Source: Collybiopsis luxurians FD-317 M1
Taxonomy: Eukaryota > Basidiomycota > Agaricomycetes > Agaricales > Omphalotaceae
Reading direction: 5' to 3'
Assembly: GCA_000827265.1 (NCBI GenBank)
Contig: KN834910.1
Span: forward strand, 1 to 40,793
Length of the DNA stretch: 40,793 nucleotides
Under the pieces are notes generated by a model. That model had not been told where the DNA came from, made no database searches, and saw nothing but the letters and a program-made list of their open reading frames with translations. This document shows positions 10,690-22,558 of the stretch, piece after piece (the first letter of the stretch is position 1; every line of letters begins with the position of its first letter). A program made the position numbers and the translations under genes.

Positions 10690-11787
10690 CTACTGGGTAC
10701 TAAAATCTGGCGCAATGTAGTGTGGTGCACAAGGGATTTCGGACAAGGAAGCATCGACGCCGGCATGCAGCAACTGACGAAGAAACTCTTCAGAGTAGGA
10801 CCCCGGATATGCTACATCATCTGATCCATGTACGAGTTTTACGGGACCGGATATTCGTCGTAAAGCAGACCTTGAATGTGACGAACGATTAATGTAAAAG
10901 TCGAGGTTCATAGTCCTAAATTCATTCAGATGCTCAAAGCCCCATCTTTCCATCGCGACGCGGTGGGTGATAGTCATCATTCTAGAAGGGCTACTTGATG
11001 AGTTTGAAGGAAAGGAAAGGCAAAACAGCCTACGCAGACACAAGAGGGGATAATCGAGGATTAGTGAACATGTACTGAGAATTGCCAAAGACCGCTTCAT
11101 GAACTAGATCGGTCACGACAGTGGAGGCATCTGGGAAGGCCGAAGACCAGCAGTCATAGACCTCTTGATGGCCTTCAGCTACTTCCGGAGGCTAAAACGA
11201 TGCTAAGTATGACGCAGGCTCACTGTCCAATTATCAGCGTATGACTTACAATCTTGAGGCACAATTGAGATATGAGAAACAGAGAAAGCACCCGTTCGGG
11301 GTAAGATATTGCTAATTGTGTGGCGATGACTGTGCCTGTAGACATTCCAACGAGGTGACAAGCGGAGAGGTCAAGAGCATCCTAAGCAGGTATGAAAATC
11401 TTTATGTGAATATGTGCGCCATGCAGCACAACATACCATGAGCTTTATCGTATCTTCGGCTGCTTCAGTCTGGCCATAATATAAGGGAACTTCACTTCCG
11501 GTGGTATCGCCATGTCCTCCTCTTAGGTCAAATGAGACAAGGTTAAAACGTCGCAGCTTGGGATCAGAGAACTGGGCTAGGGAAAAAAGAGGAGGTTTGT
11601 GAGCTGCGCGCAGGATCATATGAGATTGCCTACAGTGGAATATGTGTTCTGCAGTAGAAACAGGATGTATAAATAGCAGTGTGGGGAGGGTTGGGTCTAT
11701 CGACTTCGCTTCCGCGGAAGATGGCGTAGAGATGGTATACTTGAAATTGACTGTTCCTGTACTGGAAGTGATTTGGATATGTGGCAT
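10690..11787 (-). CDS. Alpha/beta-hydrolase fold protein
   Basis: Minus-strand exons 11634-11787, 11437-11576, 11250-11381, 11034-11191 and 10690-10981 join in phase to 292 codons (291 residues), a usual size for a single-domain hydrolase. Introns are 52-58 bases. Order of motifs: LLFIHPVS (beta strand and oxyanion region), VSFDLRGGHGDTTG, nucleophile elbow HLVGMSTG with Ser at about 112, LVHGSDDVAYP with the acid near 249-250, and PCAPHYIAP with catalytic His near 282. The triad therefore looks intact. The substrate cannot be told; relatives include esterases and epoxide hydrolases. No signal peptide is seen, so a cytosolic site is likely. The start is the first ATG before the conserved strand. 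Confidence 0.92.
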
Positions 11788-14734
11788 ACTTTTAGGACAA
11801 AGACAAATTTGCAACGAGTGGCTCAGATGAGATCCTATTTGAAGCGGGCTCGTGTACACATTGATGTATTTTGCACCTATTTTTCCGTGGAAGAATTTTA
11901 TATTACTTAACGAACAAGGATTTTGTCCGCCCGACAAATTTATCTAAACGCTCATCTGAATTTTGCTCTAGCCAAAGGTTTCGCTGTGTTCCTGTATGCA
12001 TTTCGAGTAAGCAATAACTAAAGAATTTTTCAAATTAGAGATATTCTGCGATGAATTATAAGTCAATCTTATTCTTTTTTTTAATTTCTTTTCCATTTTG
12101 GGAGCTCGGCTAATTTAGTAGAACGCAGACCATTATGGGAAAGAGACTGTGGCCAGTGACGAAGCCGCTATGCTATGGGCTGGAAATCATTGTCTTTCAA
12201 CGGAAGATGTAAGATACTCGGAGGAATTTCCGGTCGAAAACGCTTGCCCGATCCGCAAATAACCCAATAAGTACAGTTGACAAGGAGCCGAGAAGAAGCC
12301 AAAAAAAAATTTGATGGTAGAAAGAGATTTACTAATAGAGTTCCAATATGCTTCAGCTGGAATACCCGAATTGAAATACAAAATCGAAGGATACCCACGA
12401 ACTTATGCCGCATGTATGACTGAAAAAGTGCCGAACGATGCAGGTAGATTTACAGGCTCATCGGCTAAGTCAAGCCGTTCACTCCTCGAAAGCTCCTTTT
12501 CGATTGACAAAGCATCTGGCGGTTTCTAGATAGAATATACAAGTGCGCTGGCGAGCGCAATGTTTTGACAAGGTGATTCTCTACGGAAATAGCATGATTC
12601 GCTTCCATTTGTTATTAAGCCTGAGTATTTGACGAACTTGAGGCATCCAGAGTCTAAGTCCGATCCCAACAATGATCCATAGTCAGTGGAAAATAAAATT
12701 TAGGTTGGAAGATGGCCTTCGTAAAGGAAAATGGTAAGAGAACAGAGTGAACGTGAATTCGTGAGTCCGCGCCGTAGCTGCTATAGATGGTTTTAGCGAA
12801 CCGAGGTTTGGAAAAACTGGCCAGTCGCGGCAAACGACAACTTGCTACCTTCTAGACAAAAGAGTACATCAGCAAGCGTTCCCGCACTGGGAGACAACGT
12901 ACCACATTGCGTCTGGACGAATAAAAGATTCTGGAACTAGATTAACCAGTTCAACTGTTGAGTTTGGGATGGATGGCTGGCAACCCAGCGCTTGTAACCA
13001 AACGTGCCTTGAACAACAAAAGCATCAGGAGACACAGCCATAGGATGTCCGGAGAGCTGCTCTACCTTCAATTTCCGCGAATGAATCGCTGGGATTTGAA
13101 CAGGGAAACCGTCTGAGAGCCAAAGGGACAAAATCTGAGGCAAGAGAGGCAAAATGTTTAGTCTGTTCGAGTTTGCAGATTGTGGTGAGGCTTGTCTATT
13201 AGCAGGTTGTGCTTCATTATTGTGACAGGTGGGCAGTCATTCATGGTTACTGCCGGTGACTTACCGCAGGATGCTCGACTACTGTGTCTGTTTGCGATAT
13301 AGAGTACTTCGAGCACCGCCTGGCTCAGTGTACAGTAGGGTGGGTGACTAATGGCATGAGTATAAAATTTACGACTGGCTTTGTTTTGTCAATATAGATG
13401 CATGGCGGCAAGCGATAGCTTAAACATGTAGATGCGAAGAGTAAGATTGGACGTTGTCTGACTGAGGTGAAAATCCAGTAACGTACTGCTTCTGCCTTTC
13501 CTTCCTGAATACCTGGTGATACTCAACATCGCGTTATTCCATATGCCGCAAAACGGTTAAGAGTGATTTGACTAGATTTCGGGCGTTGAAACTTCTATAA
13601 CAGATAGAGCTCGCTGTGCAGTGAGGTTGGGGGTTGTTTACTGTCTGGATTGAATTACGTGCTGAACGCGAAAAAGCCCGTAGGTACAGTCGGTGATTAT
13701 CCAGTCGGTGATTGTCAAGATTGATTTGGGTCTGAAATGTTCTAGAAATATTTGTCTTTTTTTTCGTTATTGAAGGTGACGGGAAAGCGAAAAAGGTGAA
13801 CAAACTGAATGATTTGTTTCAAGTGAATCTTACTAATTTTGTAGCTGGAAGTCTCATTCTCTATATGAGAAGATAATAACATAGCTGTTGCGTGTGGAGA
13901 CGTGCTTTCTTACGGGCTGCTGGAGGTAGGCTGCTCGGGCGAGGGACTGTAATCTGATCACTTGCACTGCATGTCCTGGTGTCCATGGATTAATGCGTTA
14001 GGCCTAAATAATGAATCTCGAGATTTAGCATCAATCCAGGCGAAAAATAAGTAGAAGCAATTTTTTCCGGGCTCCAGACCAGAGAAATATATAATGCAAG
14101 ACGAAAGATTGTCTAGAAAATTTTCGGACAGCCTCAGCTGTTAATTGTGGTGACTGGTGAATGATTTATAACTGAACTTTTGATGTTGAAAATACGCCGA
14201 CAACCTCCTTTTTTTTTTGCAAGATTCCATGCGCATCGCTTTCAAATTTGAGGCTACATACAGCTTCATGGGAATAATTTTTTAACCAACTTCAGGCGTG
14301 ATTCGAAAAGGAAGTCGAAAAAGAAAAAAAAAAAAGACAAACTCAACTCCGACGATCCCTTTTCAGGATGTTTAAGCAAACGTAATGCGGGTGGCCAAGT
14401 TCGTGGATACTAGAATATTCGAATTAGCGAACAGGATTTCATAAAGACCCAAGCTCTGCAATCTAGTCCCTGCAAATCCCTTGCATTAAGAAGACTGGAA
14501 CCAGTTTTAGTCGATAGTAAATTATCTCACCTACTTAGTGCCACCAGCAACTCCTGCATTGTACGACTGTACTTCTGGTAAAATTTAAAAAAAAATCCTA
14601 CACCATCTTACACCGTACATAACGACACTTAATCGGCGTAGAGACAACTCGGACTGTGACAAGTAGGCCGTGATGTGTGCGAGGCAGGCCTATCGCCTAA
14701 AAATCTAGCTTTAGTGCTGTTTGCAGGAATTTAC
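11788..14734. other. Long gene-poor stretch
   Basis: Both strands show only short frames without motifs or convincing exon chains. The frame at 12937-13152 (-) is open for 71 codons but unrecognised. Simple features are a T run near 14210, an A-rich tract near 14320-14336, and a direct repeat cagtcggtgatt near 13680-13710. It may be decayed duplicated sequence or hold an undetected multi-exon gene. Confidence 0.4.
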
Positions 14735-14906
14735 CTCGGGAAGATATTGAATACATACGAAGTCACAGTAATGAGATACGATCTCTTTGAATCTTGGGAT
14801 TGCAGGAGCAGATGGAAAGTTCGCACAGAGATTGATGGGAACAGATCTCCAACGCTGTGACTCCATATAAGTAGCACCAAAAAGTGCAGGTTTTGGACAG
14901 AGCAAA
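14735..14906 (+). promoter_or_regulatory. Conserved promoter of family A copy 1
   Basis: This segment aligns with 34950-35114, upstream of family A copy 2. Shared blocks are gaatacatacgaagt, cagtaat, gatgggaacagatct and a TATA element (ccatataag here at 14864-14872, ccatatatg there). The TATA lies about 40 bases before the ATG at 14907. Retention of these blocks while the rest drifted suggests function. Confidence 0.55.
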
Positions 14907-15947
14907 ATGCCCGATCTTGCGGAATATGCGATGGACAGTCCTACTCCTCCACCGACTTTCAGTCCTGTGCCGTCTCTTAATCTTCCGCCGTCTCTTAGTC
15001 GTCGGCCGTCTCTTAGTCCTCCGTCGTATCGTGCTCCTTCGCCGCCTCCTACTCTGTCCAGTGAAGTTGTACGTGGCAGTAGCGACGAGGATGTTGAAGC
15101 AATCCTGTTAAGCTGCCTCCCGCATATCATGGAGGCGCACCAAGTGCTCGATTCGCTTGAAGGCGACGACTTCGACGTTGCGTGTGAGGCGGTGAACATG
15201 GTGAACGTCCAACCCATGGAAATCGTCATTACAAGGAGCAACGAGCTATCCTACCGCGAATACGAGGACTATACCGCAGGGTACAAATATGACGACCCCG
15301 AGGACTCAGAGTTGAAGGCCTCCATTCAGTCCAGCAACGACGGAAAATGTTACGTTGTACCCATTGATCGAAAATCAAAGTATTTGTCGGGGCAGCTCAC
15401 TTTGAGCATCGTACCGCCCGCTTACTTGCCTCCCGTCTTCAATGATTTGAAGTGCTACTCGATTGGTCTTCGACACCTCCTCCCTGAAACTGTCGGACCG
15501 GGAACGTACATTCCCGCAGGCCCGCAGAATCGACGAGCAATGGTCTTGGCTCATTTTCACCGTCAAGGGAGATTTCATTACGTTGTTTGCATCCATGGCC
15601 TCTTCGATGTTTTCCTCCTTCGGGTGCACGAGTTCGGCATGACGAAGGAATGGATACACTGGGACGACGTGGCTGCTGCATTTGGAGATACCATTTTCAA
15701 AGCACTCTTTTCCCCCGGCAGTGAAACCCTATCCGAAAGAGCGGCTGGCATGCGCAACTTCAGAGCCGCAGTTCTGCGACATGCTCGAGGTAATTGTGAG
15801 CGAGACAAAAAAGGGCTTTGGGATGATTTGAAGAAATTTTGGTTCTCAATGTCTATCGTGGTACGTCGGCTTCTTGTCTTGGAAAATAAAACAACTACTG
15901 AAACAAGCATCTTGATTCCATACACAAGAACTCCTGGATTGCTATAG
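14907..15947 (+). CDS. Orphan family A protein, copy 1
   Basis: A single-exon frame of 346 residues that I do not recognise. Residues 10-50 are a low-complexity Ser/Pro/Arg region built from an 18-base repeat (around 14960-15030). The rest is globular and conserved with copy 2 at 35115-36032: VNMVNVQPM, DDPEDSELKASI, DRKSKYLSGQLTLSI, CYSIGLRHLLPETVGPGT, NRRAMVLAHFHRQGRFHYV, RVHEFGMTKEW and LSERAAGMRNF. Copies differ by substitutions without frameshifts through the core, which implies selection on the protein. C-termini diverge after LRHARG, where this copy has a possible donor (GGTAATTG at 15789), so its last 50 codons may not be real. No signal peptide or membrane segment. Function unknown. 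Confidence 0.7.
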   Translation: MPDLAEYAMDSPTPPPTFSPVPSLNLPPSLSRRPSLSPPSYRAPSPPPTLSSEVVRGSSDEDVEAILLSCLPHIMEAHQVLDSLEGDDFDVACEAVNMVNVQPMEIVITRSNELSYREYEDYTAGYKYDDPEDSELKASIQSSNDGKCYVVPIDRKSKYLSGQLTLSIVPPAYLPPVFNDLKCYSIGLRHLLPETVGPGTYIPAGPQNRRAMVLAHFHRQGRFHYVVCIHGLFDVFLLRVHEFGMTKEWIHWDDVAAAFGDTIFKALFSPGSETLSERAAGMRNFRAAVLRHARGNCERDKKGLWDDLKKFWFSMSIVVRRLLVLENKTTTETSILIPYTRTPGLL

Positions 15948-18550
15948 TGTAAATTGGCAGTACTTGATATGACCTCGCTGTGTAATATCTCTCTATTTGT
16001 CCATGAGCAGAGTTTCTATCAATGCAGAATTTTTTGACGTACTCACAACGTATCTGTGATTTGTTATATATTGTACAAATGAATGCTATTATGTCGATCT
16101 TTAATGTGACCTGTTGCAGCTGGCAAATTGCCGATCACCAAGGCTCAAGATCTTATAGTGGAACGAAGGTTTTGTCAATATGAAGGACACCGGGCGCCAA
16201 ATTACCGCGCTTGTGAGGTATCCAGCTAATCAGGTGATTTCTTTCAGCGTTGTAGAGCTATTCCTCTGCTCTTTAACATTTCAGATGAACTCTTGCAGGA
16301 CGGAGACCCAGAATACCAATCTCAATCAAAGATGATTAGTGAGTATATGATTCGGTCTTCGCGACCATCAAAGACTGTTTGAACACCACCGAACAAATGA
16401 TACCTCTCAACCGCTTCACTTTTGACATTGTTCTTTAGATATCTCGCGGAACGACCTTTCCGGGAACTTTCAACGCGAAGACCGAGGTCATTAAAGATTG
16501 AATAAAACAAATGCATACTTATGTCCTATAAGCTCTTCACGCTGTAACACAGGCGCTTTACAGCTTCCTTCTCAGCCTAGTTTTAATTCTCATGTACCGC
16601 GCTAGCCTCTACCACCATCACAGCCGCCATAGCAGCAACAAAGGTACGGTACTCAACCCCCCGCTAAACAGCAACGCTGTGGTGGTTCTCCGGCGTAGCA
16701 GCGCTAGACGTCAACAACAACAGCTCCAACTTTTTCCTTTCCATGCGGTCAGCTTCGTTCCGGGGGTTGTCGCAAAGCTCCTGGTTCGAATGAGATGCTT
16801 GTAGGTGAAGACGGGTGAACTGGTATCATCGGGGAAATTTGGACGGAGTCGTCAAGAACATGGGACGGGCTAGATGAGGGTCGATGAACGCTGGTCGCGG
16901 AAGGGTGAATAACCAGAAGTTTCGCGTAAGGTAGCGGGTCCTTTTACGTCTTTCTGCGGAAAGGGGTTCTCACTGGAGCTCAAAACAGTTGTATGGAAGT
17001 AATGCATATGCGGTTGGTGAGAATCCTGCTGTCCCAGGCTCGATAGTTCTGGTGAGAAACATCAAACAGGAAGACTCTCTCTGATTTCAGGGTGGTTGGC
17101 TTGGACATCCCTGATCTATCGCGGTTGTTGTTGGTATTGATGCCTACACCGATGCCATTGACCAGTTGACGCATGTGATACGACGTTGTCTCCTCTGTCG
17201 CTTTCGTTCTCTTAAGGTAGAACAATCTTTGACATGTAAACGTGTGTTTGCATCCGAAACTATCTCCTATGTTTCTTTTTTTTCAGTTTCTTATTTACAC
17301 AGTAAAGACTTCGTCAGTTATACTGAATGTCCTGATGTCCAGATAACGGATTCAATAGTAAAGCCCATATCGCTCGGAGTTTCAGAAACGCAAATATTTG
17401 GCTTTATGTACTTCACTTCTGTGCCCCGAGTCTATACCGGACACTGTTTCATGTTTAAAGGCTTACATCAAGTGTACGATGGTCCACACCGAGAAAATGT
17501 GCAAGAAAGAACCAGATCTTTCGAGCCAAAGGTAGAGCTAATGATGATAAAGACGCATCCTGGTTCTAATTGCAGTTCAAGCTTGTGATTATTGTTATTT
17601 AGCGAAGCATCAGTGCTCTGCGAACGACCGAAAGCGTACCTGTAGTGCTTGCACACGCTTTCGAATCAGTTCGTTTTTCCGAACTCACGCTTCTGTCTAC
17701 CTCATATTCTCAGTGCCAGAATGCCAATACAAGAGAGAACAATTCTACGAAGCTCAATATCAACGGGTAGACGTAGCTGAATTAAAACAATTCCTGAACC
17801 ACTCATTGTTCGCCGGAGACTCGGTGAACAGCTGCTATGATGGTGGTACATTATCGGTTGACCGATGTCTTCTGGATGACCGTATTAAGCAAGAGAAAGG
17901 CGTAAGTTTCATCATAGTTCGTAATTCAACAAGGATACAGACTGTCTAAGCAGGAAAACCGTGCTGAGTGTAGCTTCAGTGATGCAAGACAGAAAAGACT
18001 GCAGTTGACAGACTGCCGTGTTCTATCACCTATACCCTGGACATTTTCTCCGGAAGGTTACTAGCCAAAAGCAAAGAATGGCGGTAGAGGACTGGAATTG
18101 CCTCCTATTAAACATCAGAATGAGGTCGCAGGTACTCTGCCGGGAAAACAAGCGATATCTTTACCACCATTAGAGTCTATCTTTTGTAACGACCACAGTA
18201 GTATGACAACCAAGTAAACGAAGCAGGAATTTATCTTCACGGAGTCATCTTAATACTAGCTAACCATGGATAGGAGACTTTTTTTTCTGTCCGTGCGAAG
18301 TCTACTTACGTGACGTGACTGGTCAAAGCTGAATATATCATGATGCGCAGGATTTCCCATTTAGGCAAGAATTTCCACAGCGGAAGCGTTATCTGTTTAC
18401 GACAATTTTGATTGATAGAAGAAATGTACACAGAAGTTGGGGGCAAGAAATACAATTATCCTGTTAGATTTATTTTGAATATCCACTTTCATTGGGCAAC
18501 GGAGACTTCAATTCATAATAATAGTTTCTACGCGTAGCTTAGCTCTGCAA
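15948..18550. other. Unassigned stretch with possible small plus-strand exons
   Basis: At 16120-16485 a plausible plus-strand chain exists. A ttgcag acceptor is followed by a frame with QDLIVERRFCQYEGHRAPNY, then a gtatcc...tttcag intron, a frame with DELLQDGDPEYQ and a GTGAGT donor, then a tttag acceptor and a short terminal frame. I cannot name it; it could be a 3' part of the family A transcript or a fragment. Frames at 16592-16804, 17166-17588 and 17713-17949 (+) are open but motif-free. Confidence 0.3.
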
Positions 18551-19997
18551 TCATTCGGTTGTACTTATAGGACCCGGAGCCGGCGTCGCTTGAAGTTGTG
18601 ATACCGAATGTAGGGTGCAATTAGAGGCTGGTTCTGGCCACTGGTATTGGAAGCTAGGATAACCTTGGCCAGAATGGACCCCGCGGCGTAGCGGAAGGTC
18701 CTTGGAAGATCGGGAGTCGGTGCAGAAAGAGACAGTATTGAAAGTCGATGAAGAGGCAAAGTCGGGCGATGATTTTCTGTTCCAGCTCAGTTGAGCAGGC
18801 TTCGATGCTTGGTCTACCTCGAAGTTGTTTGAGTGTTCCGTTGAATATGTCGCGAACCGAACGGAGTTACTCACTAGATTGATTGCGGACCAAATAACTA
18901 TCTGAGCGAAGGGAGCCTTCCTGAGACATGATTGCCGGTACTCTTTTTCGTGGCAGCGTTGCATCAAGAAACGATTGAAAATTCGGCAAAGTGATAGGTT
19001 GTTGGGGAACCGGCTGATGGAAAAAAGGCGGCTGTGTATTGGTTGAACGAAAGATTGGGTTGTAACAGTCCGCCGCCGCATATACTACTGGGATCTGTTC
19101 GAAATGAAGCAGGGAGTTCAGAGTAGGGTGAGGAGGAAGTTTAGCTTGCGACCGGTCACGAAACAGGCAACGTTGATTGTACGTACTTCAGAATTTTGTA
19201 GGAGCTGTCTCGCCGGTGTGGTGGACTGTCTCCCCGGCCCTCCCGTATAATTTGGTGTCGCGCAATTCATAAATTTAATTCGAAGCTCTCCAGATGGCCC
19301 TTGAATCCCGAAGCCTCCGGTCTGTAATGAAGAAGGTCGGAATTTGATCAAAGAGAGGAAATGCCACTAGTACATGCCTTCAAGCTTGGGTCTTCACTAC
19401 CTATTTTGTTTGCTCGAGGAGAAGGCTGGGACAGTCCGTAGGCATTCGTAAGACTGCCGTATTCGTCCTCGTCTTTGTCCGAAGAATCTGTCTAATTGGC
19501 TCATAGAAATAAAGAACGAATTCAGTGAAACATAAATGAATACTTACAGTGTGTGCCTGCTTCGATTGGGCCTTGGACCTTGCGTGGTACTGGTTGTAGT
19601 CTGCAGCTTTACGGGGAGTTCTGTATATCTTTTTATACCAACGTCTAAGCCATTGTACTGCTCATACGTGATATTTAGCTTTTCGGTAATGCGAAGGCGC
19701 TCCATAATTGGTAATCTGGGACATTGTTGATGTCGAGGACAATTAACACACTGAGACCCGTACGGCTTCTGGACGCAGGGAATTCCCTTTTCCACGCAGA
19801 TGGCACAAGCCTGAATAGTGGTCTGAGTTGCAAAAGGTTCGTCTAGCAGGTTCACGTACAATATGCTTATATTTGGCATTGAAAGCCAGTCTATCTGCAC
19901 GAGGTCCTGTTTTCTTTCGAGCATCGACATACGCGTGTTTAAGTTCCTCGTTGACCCATGCTGGCTCCTGGGGACAAGGTCGTGTGGTCGAGACCAT
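18551..19997 (-). CDS. Zn2Cys6-cluster-like protein, copy 2 (frameshifted)
   Basis: Paralogue of 4571-6336 with the same structure: exon 1 19860-19997 (start MVSTTRPCPQ), a 49-base intron, exon 2 19548-19810, then exons for an acidic tail opening TDSSDKDEDEYG. The six cysteines (about residues 48, 51, 58, 67, 70, 76) keep CX2CX6CX8CX2CX5C. Exon 2 is 263 bases against 264 in copy 1. The reading frame breaks near 19652-19655, just before WLRRWYK, and is restored for the rest of the exon by one base. So either the read is wrong or the gene is broken. Tail motifs shared with copy 1 include NFEVDQ. A TATA-like ttataaata lies at 20122-20130. A gene-regulatory role is only inferred. Confidence 0.65.
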
Positions 19998-20114
19998 ATT
20001 GCAATCTGGGTTGTCAACAGACGATTGAGAAACTGAAGTCGTCAGCGAGCAAAATCGGGGAGATACAAGCCGACCTGAAGCGGCACTGTGTTGGCGATAC
20101 TGCATCTCCTATGA

Positions 20115-20135
20115 ACCACAGTTATAAATACTGGA
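20115..20135 (-). promoter_or_regulatory. TATA-like element upstream of family B copy 2
   Basis: On the minus strand this reads as an AT core (TATTTATAA) about 125 bases upstream of the chosen ATG at 19997. It falls too close to the alternative in-frame ATG at 20105 for that to be used after normal TATA-directed initiation, which favours 19997. Confidence 0.4.
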
Positions 20136-20289
20136 AGGAAGGTCGATCGCAGGCACTGTGACTGCAAGCGGTGGTATAAGATATACGCATCTGGAGGCAT
20201 AACCTCACTGTGATGCTGTCGCGATTTTCAGATGCAGAAGGAAATGCGGGGTCACGTCATTGGGCCCCCACCTCGTGGCATGGACATTT

Positions 20290-20800
20290 GTACGCAAATT
20301 CGTTAGCAGTTCAATGCAGCACCAGTTTTGGCAGTTTAGGTTTAGACCAGTTTGACAGAACGCGGATAACGTCGCGTAAGTGTATTCTCTCACTCTTCTA
20401 GTCTACTTTTGTTGATTTTTTTTTCTTGGACTGTCAAAGGTCATCTTAAATCGTCAGCAGCATCAGATCTTTGATGGGCAAGGGCAAAAGGATTAAGTGT
20501 GGCGTGTGCGGTAGCGTGACTTGTGCGGTTGTGACTTGTGCGGTTGTGTAACTTGTGCGGTTGCGTGACTTTGGTTTCCCAGATCTTCAATCAGCGCTTC
20601 TGCCTGCGCTCTCGTGGTACCCATTTACTGGTGTGGGGCCGCTGCAACTGTCATATATTTAGTCAAGCATTTGAGCCAAGTTCGGTTGCAGTGACAGCAC
20701 CTCCTCAAAATAAACCAGTTAAAAAAAGCTGAGATGTCTATATCAGGGAATGTCAAAGATGTGTGTATCTCGGGCGCTACAGCTAAAAACGGTAGAGTTC
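20290..20800. repeat. Diverged duplication of 6590-7105 (non-coding)
   Basis: Partner of 6590-7105; it shares the same ordered patches in the same orientation relative to the adjacent family B gene. The SKP1-like gene that borders the other copy is absent here, so the duplication ended or was later lost at about 20800. No gene seen in it, nor in 20801-21088. Confidence 0.65.
20495..20575 (+). repeat. Minisatellite, unit about 17 bases (gacttgtgcggttgtg)
   Basis: About four imperfect tandem copies of a tgacttgtgcggttg unit. The homologous site in the other duplicate (near 6825-6850) has a single tgcggttgcg unit, so the array expanded after the duplication. Confidence 0.7.
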
Positions 20801-21088
20801 GAAGAACCTTGGACGTCAATGATTACTGCGCCGTCTTGTATTGTGGTTTAAGTGGCGGTAGTGAGTAGACAGAAAGTAGTCATGATGCTGAAGTTTACGG
20901 ACGTAAGAGACAGAGGAATTTCTCTCTATAGTCTGAGAGCCTGTTCTTCGCATTCGAATCGTACTATAATCATACGACGCAACAAAACTTGCAAAATCCC
21001 GTTATACGTACAATGACCAGTGACAAACTTTCCAGGTTTTCCTTTGAGACGGACCACACAGCAGATCCATCTCACGTCGTAACACTGT

Positions 21089-22558
21089 TCAGAGAAAATC
21101 CGGATCGAGACCTATACCGACCGCTGAGATGGAACAAGACAAGCACACACGAAAACTTACGATTGTTACAAGTGAGTGAGAGTCAATCAGGTCTTGTAGT
21201 AATATCTTTAACAGGCAAGCACAAAACCCGTCGAATCGCCGTTCCAAGTCAATATCAAGACTGGAAAAGATACTAGACACCATCTTCCAGGCTGCCGAAT
21301 CTGTTCTATGAGCTTCATTCCGGTAGTCGGTGGCCACGATGCGGTGGTATATTTCCGCGTCAATTTCGCTTTTATCTTTTAATTGTTCATGTAGCCGATC
21401 GAATGCTTGAATGTACTTACGATGCTCGCCTTGATAATTTTGACAGCGTACGTCTGCCGTCAGCTGCTTCCGGAACTGACAAACAAATGCTTTCGGAAGT
21501 AGCTGTGACGATCGGTTTGTATTCCAAGTAGAACAAGTTTTCTCCGTAGCAAGCGCACCAGGAGTCGAGCACCAACAAGTCAGTAACAACTCCAACTCGG
21601 CCGCTGACATCGAAAGGTACAGAGGAACTATGACCATCAGTGATCCATCGGATTTTATCTGCCGCCACCGCTGAAGTTGATAATGCGGCTGCCCAAGCGG
21701 ACGGAGATGGTAAGACTGATGGGAGTTCTATCCCAAAAGACCAGCATTCGTCATGAAAAATGCCTAGTCTATGTTGCGTATGATCGAAAAGTAGCTCTGT
21801 AAAGTTCTGTGGAAAATTTGGTGCCGGGCTCGTGATACGATAGGCAGAATTTTGTTCACAGGTTAACAATGGAAACAACGAGTACGCATTTTTATGGCTG
21901 AATACGTTCATCAGCGATGCTGAATGCTGTCAGTTCATCTCCATGTAGTTGCGATTTGACTGAGGCTTACTATTGGGAAAATTTAACACCACTTCGAATG
22001 CCGTACGGCGAGCAACCAGCACCCGAATCGTTGCCTCATCTCGCTTGTAAGTCCACATAGTGACTACCGTCAAGCTGGTGTTTCTCGCTGCAGTATCGGA
22101 CTCGTAAACTTCCGTCAGCTGGTAGCATATACCATCCAGCCAAAACTGAATTTTCTTTGCGAATCGAATCTCGACAATGATAAGTAAAGCGCCCCGCGGT
22201 TGGAAACGTCGCCAGAAGCATTCAACCGGCCTACCCGAGAGGAGTGACCGCGTTTCTGCCTTGGAAAATATCACTTGACAAGATAAATTGATATTAGCGA
22301 TAACCTTACCTGGATGGCTTGAAGCTCTTCATATTCCGCATTCGATAAGTGAAATTGTACAGCTTTTGTAGGGGAGTAAGCTTTTGCAAGGAAGCTCTCC
22401 ACTGCGGTACGAAATCGGCGATTGCTCTTCCTCATCCTATATAGATTTCCCAACAAAAGATATCGGAATATCTGAGGCAGGATCTGTGAAATACTGGTCA
22501 AGGTCATTGGGAGAACAGGGCGTGTGATGAGCCCAGCATACGGTGTCTCTAACAGCAT
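21089..22558 (-). CDS. F-box-like plus degenerate nucleotidyltransferase-like protein, C1
   Basis: Minus-strand exons 22310-22558, 21971-22259, 21421-21919 and 21089-21368 join to 439 codons (438 residues) with introns of 50-52 bases. Residues 1-83 form an F-box-like helical region ending EYEELQAIQ. A domain then follows that I link from memory to a large Agaricomycete family with nucleotidyltransferase-like G-S-x-A-L...D-x-D pattern. Here the motif is SLLSGRPVECFW (about 88-99) and the acidic pair is replaced by ALLII. Further shared landmarks are EVVLNFPNTSLMNVFSHKN and AYSLFP. It pairs head to head with C2, 516 bases apart. The 3' end is tentative; another terminal exon near 21060-21150 is possible. 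Catalysis looks unlikely; a substrate-recruiting or structural role is inference. Confidence 0.72.

Noticed and set aside
14711..15241. Minus-strand frame of 176 codons opposite family A copy 1
   Set aside because: Shadow of the repetitive Ser/Pro coding region; no conservation of this frame in copy 2.
20495..20575. CRISPR-like array
   Set aside because: Units are directly adjacent without unique spacers, and the contig is eukaryotic; it is a minisatellite.
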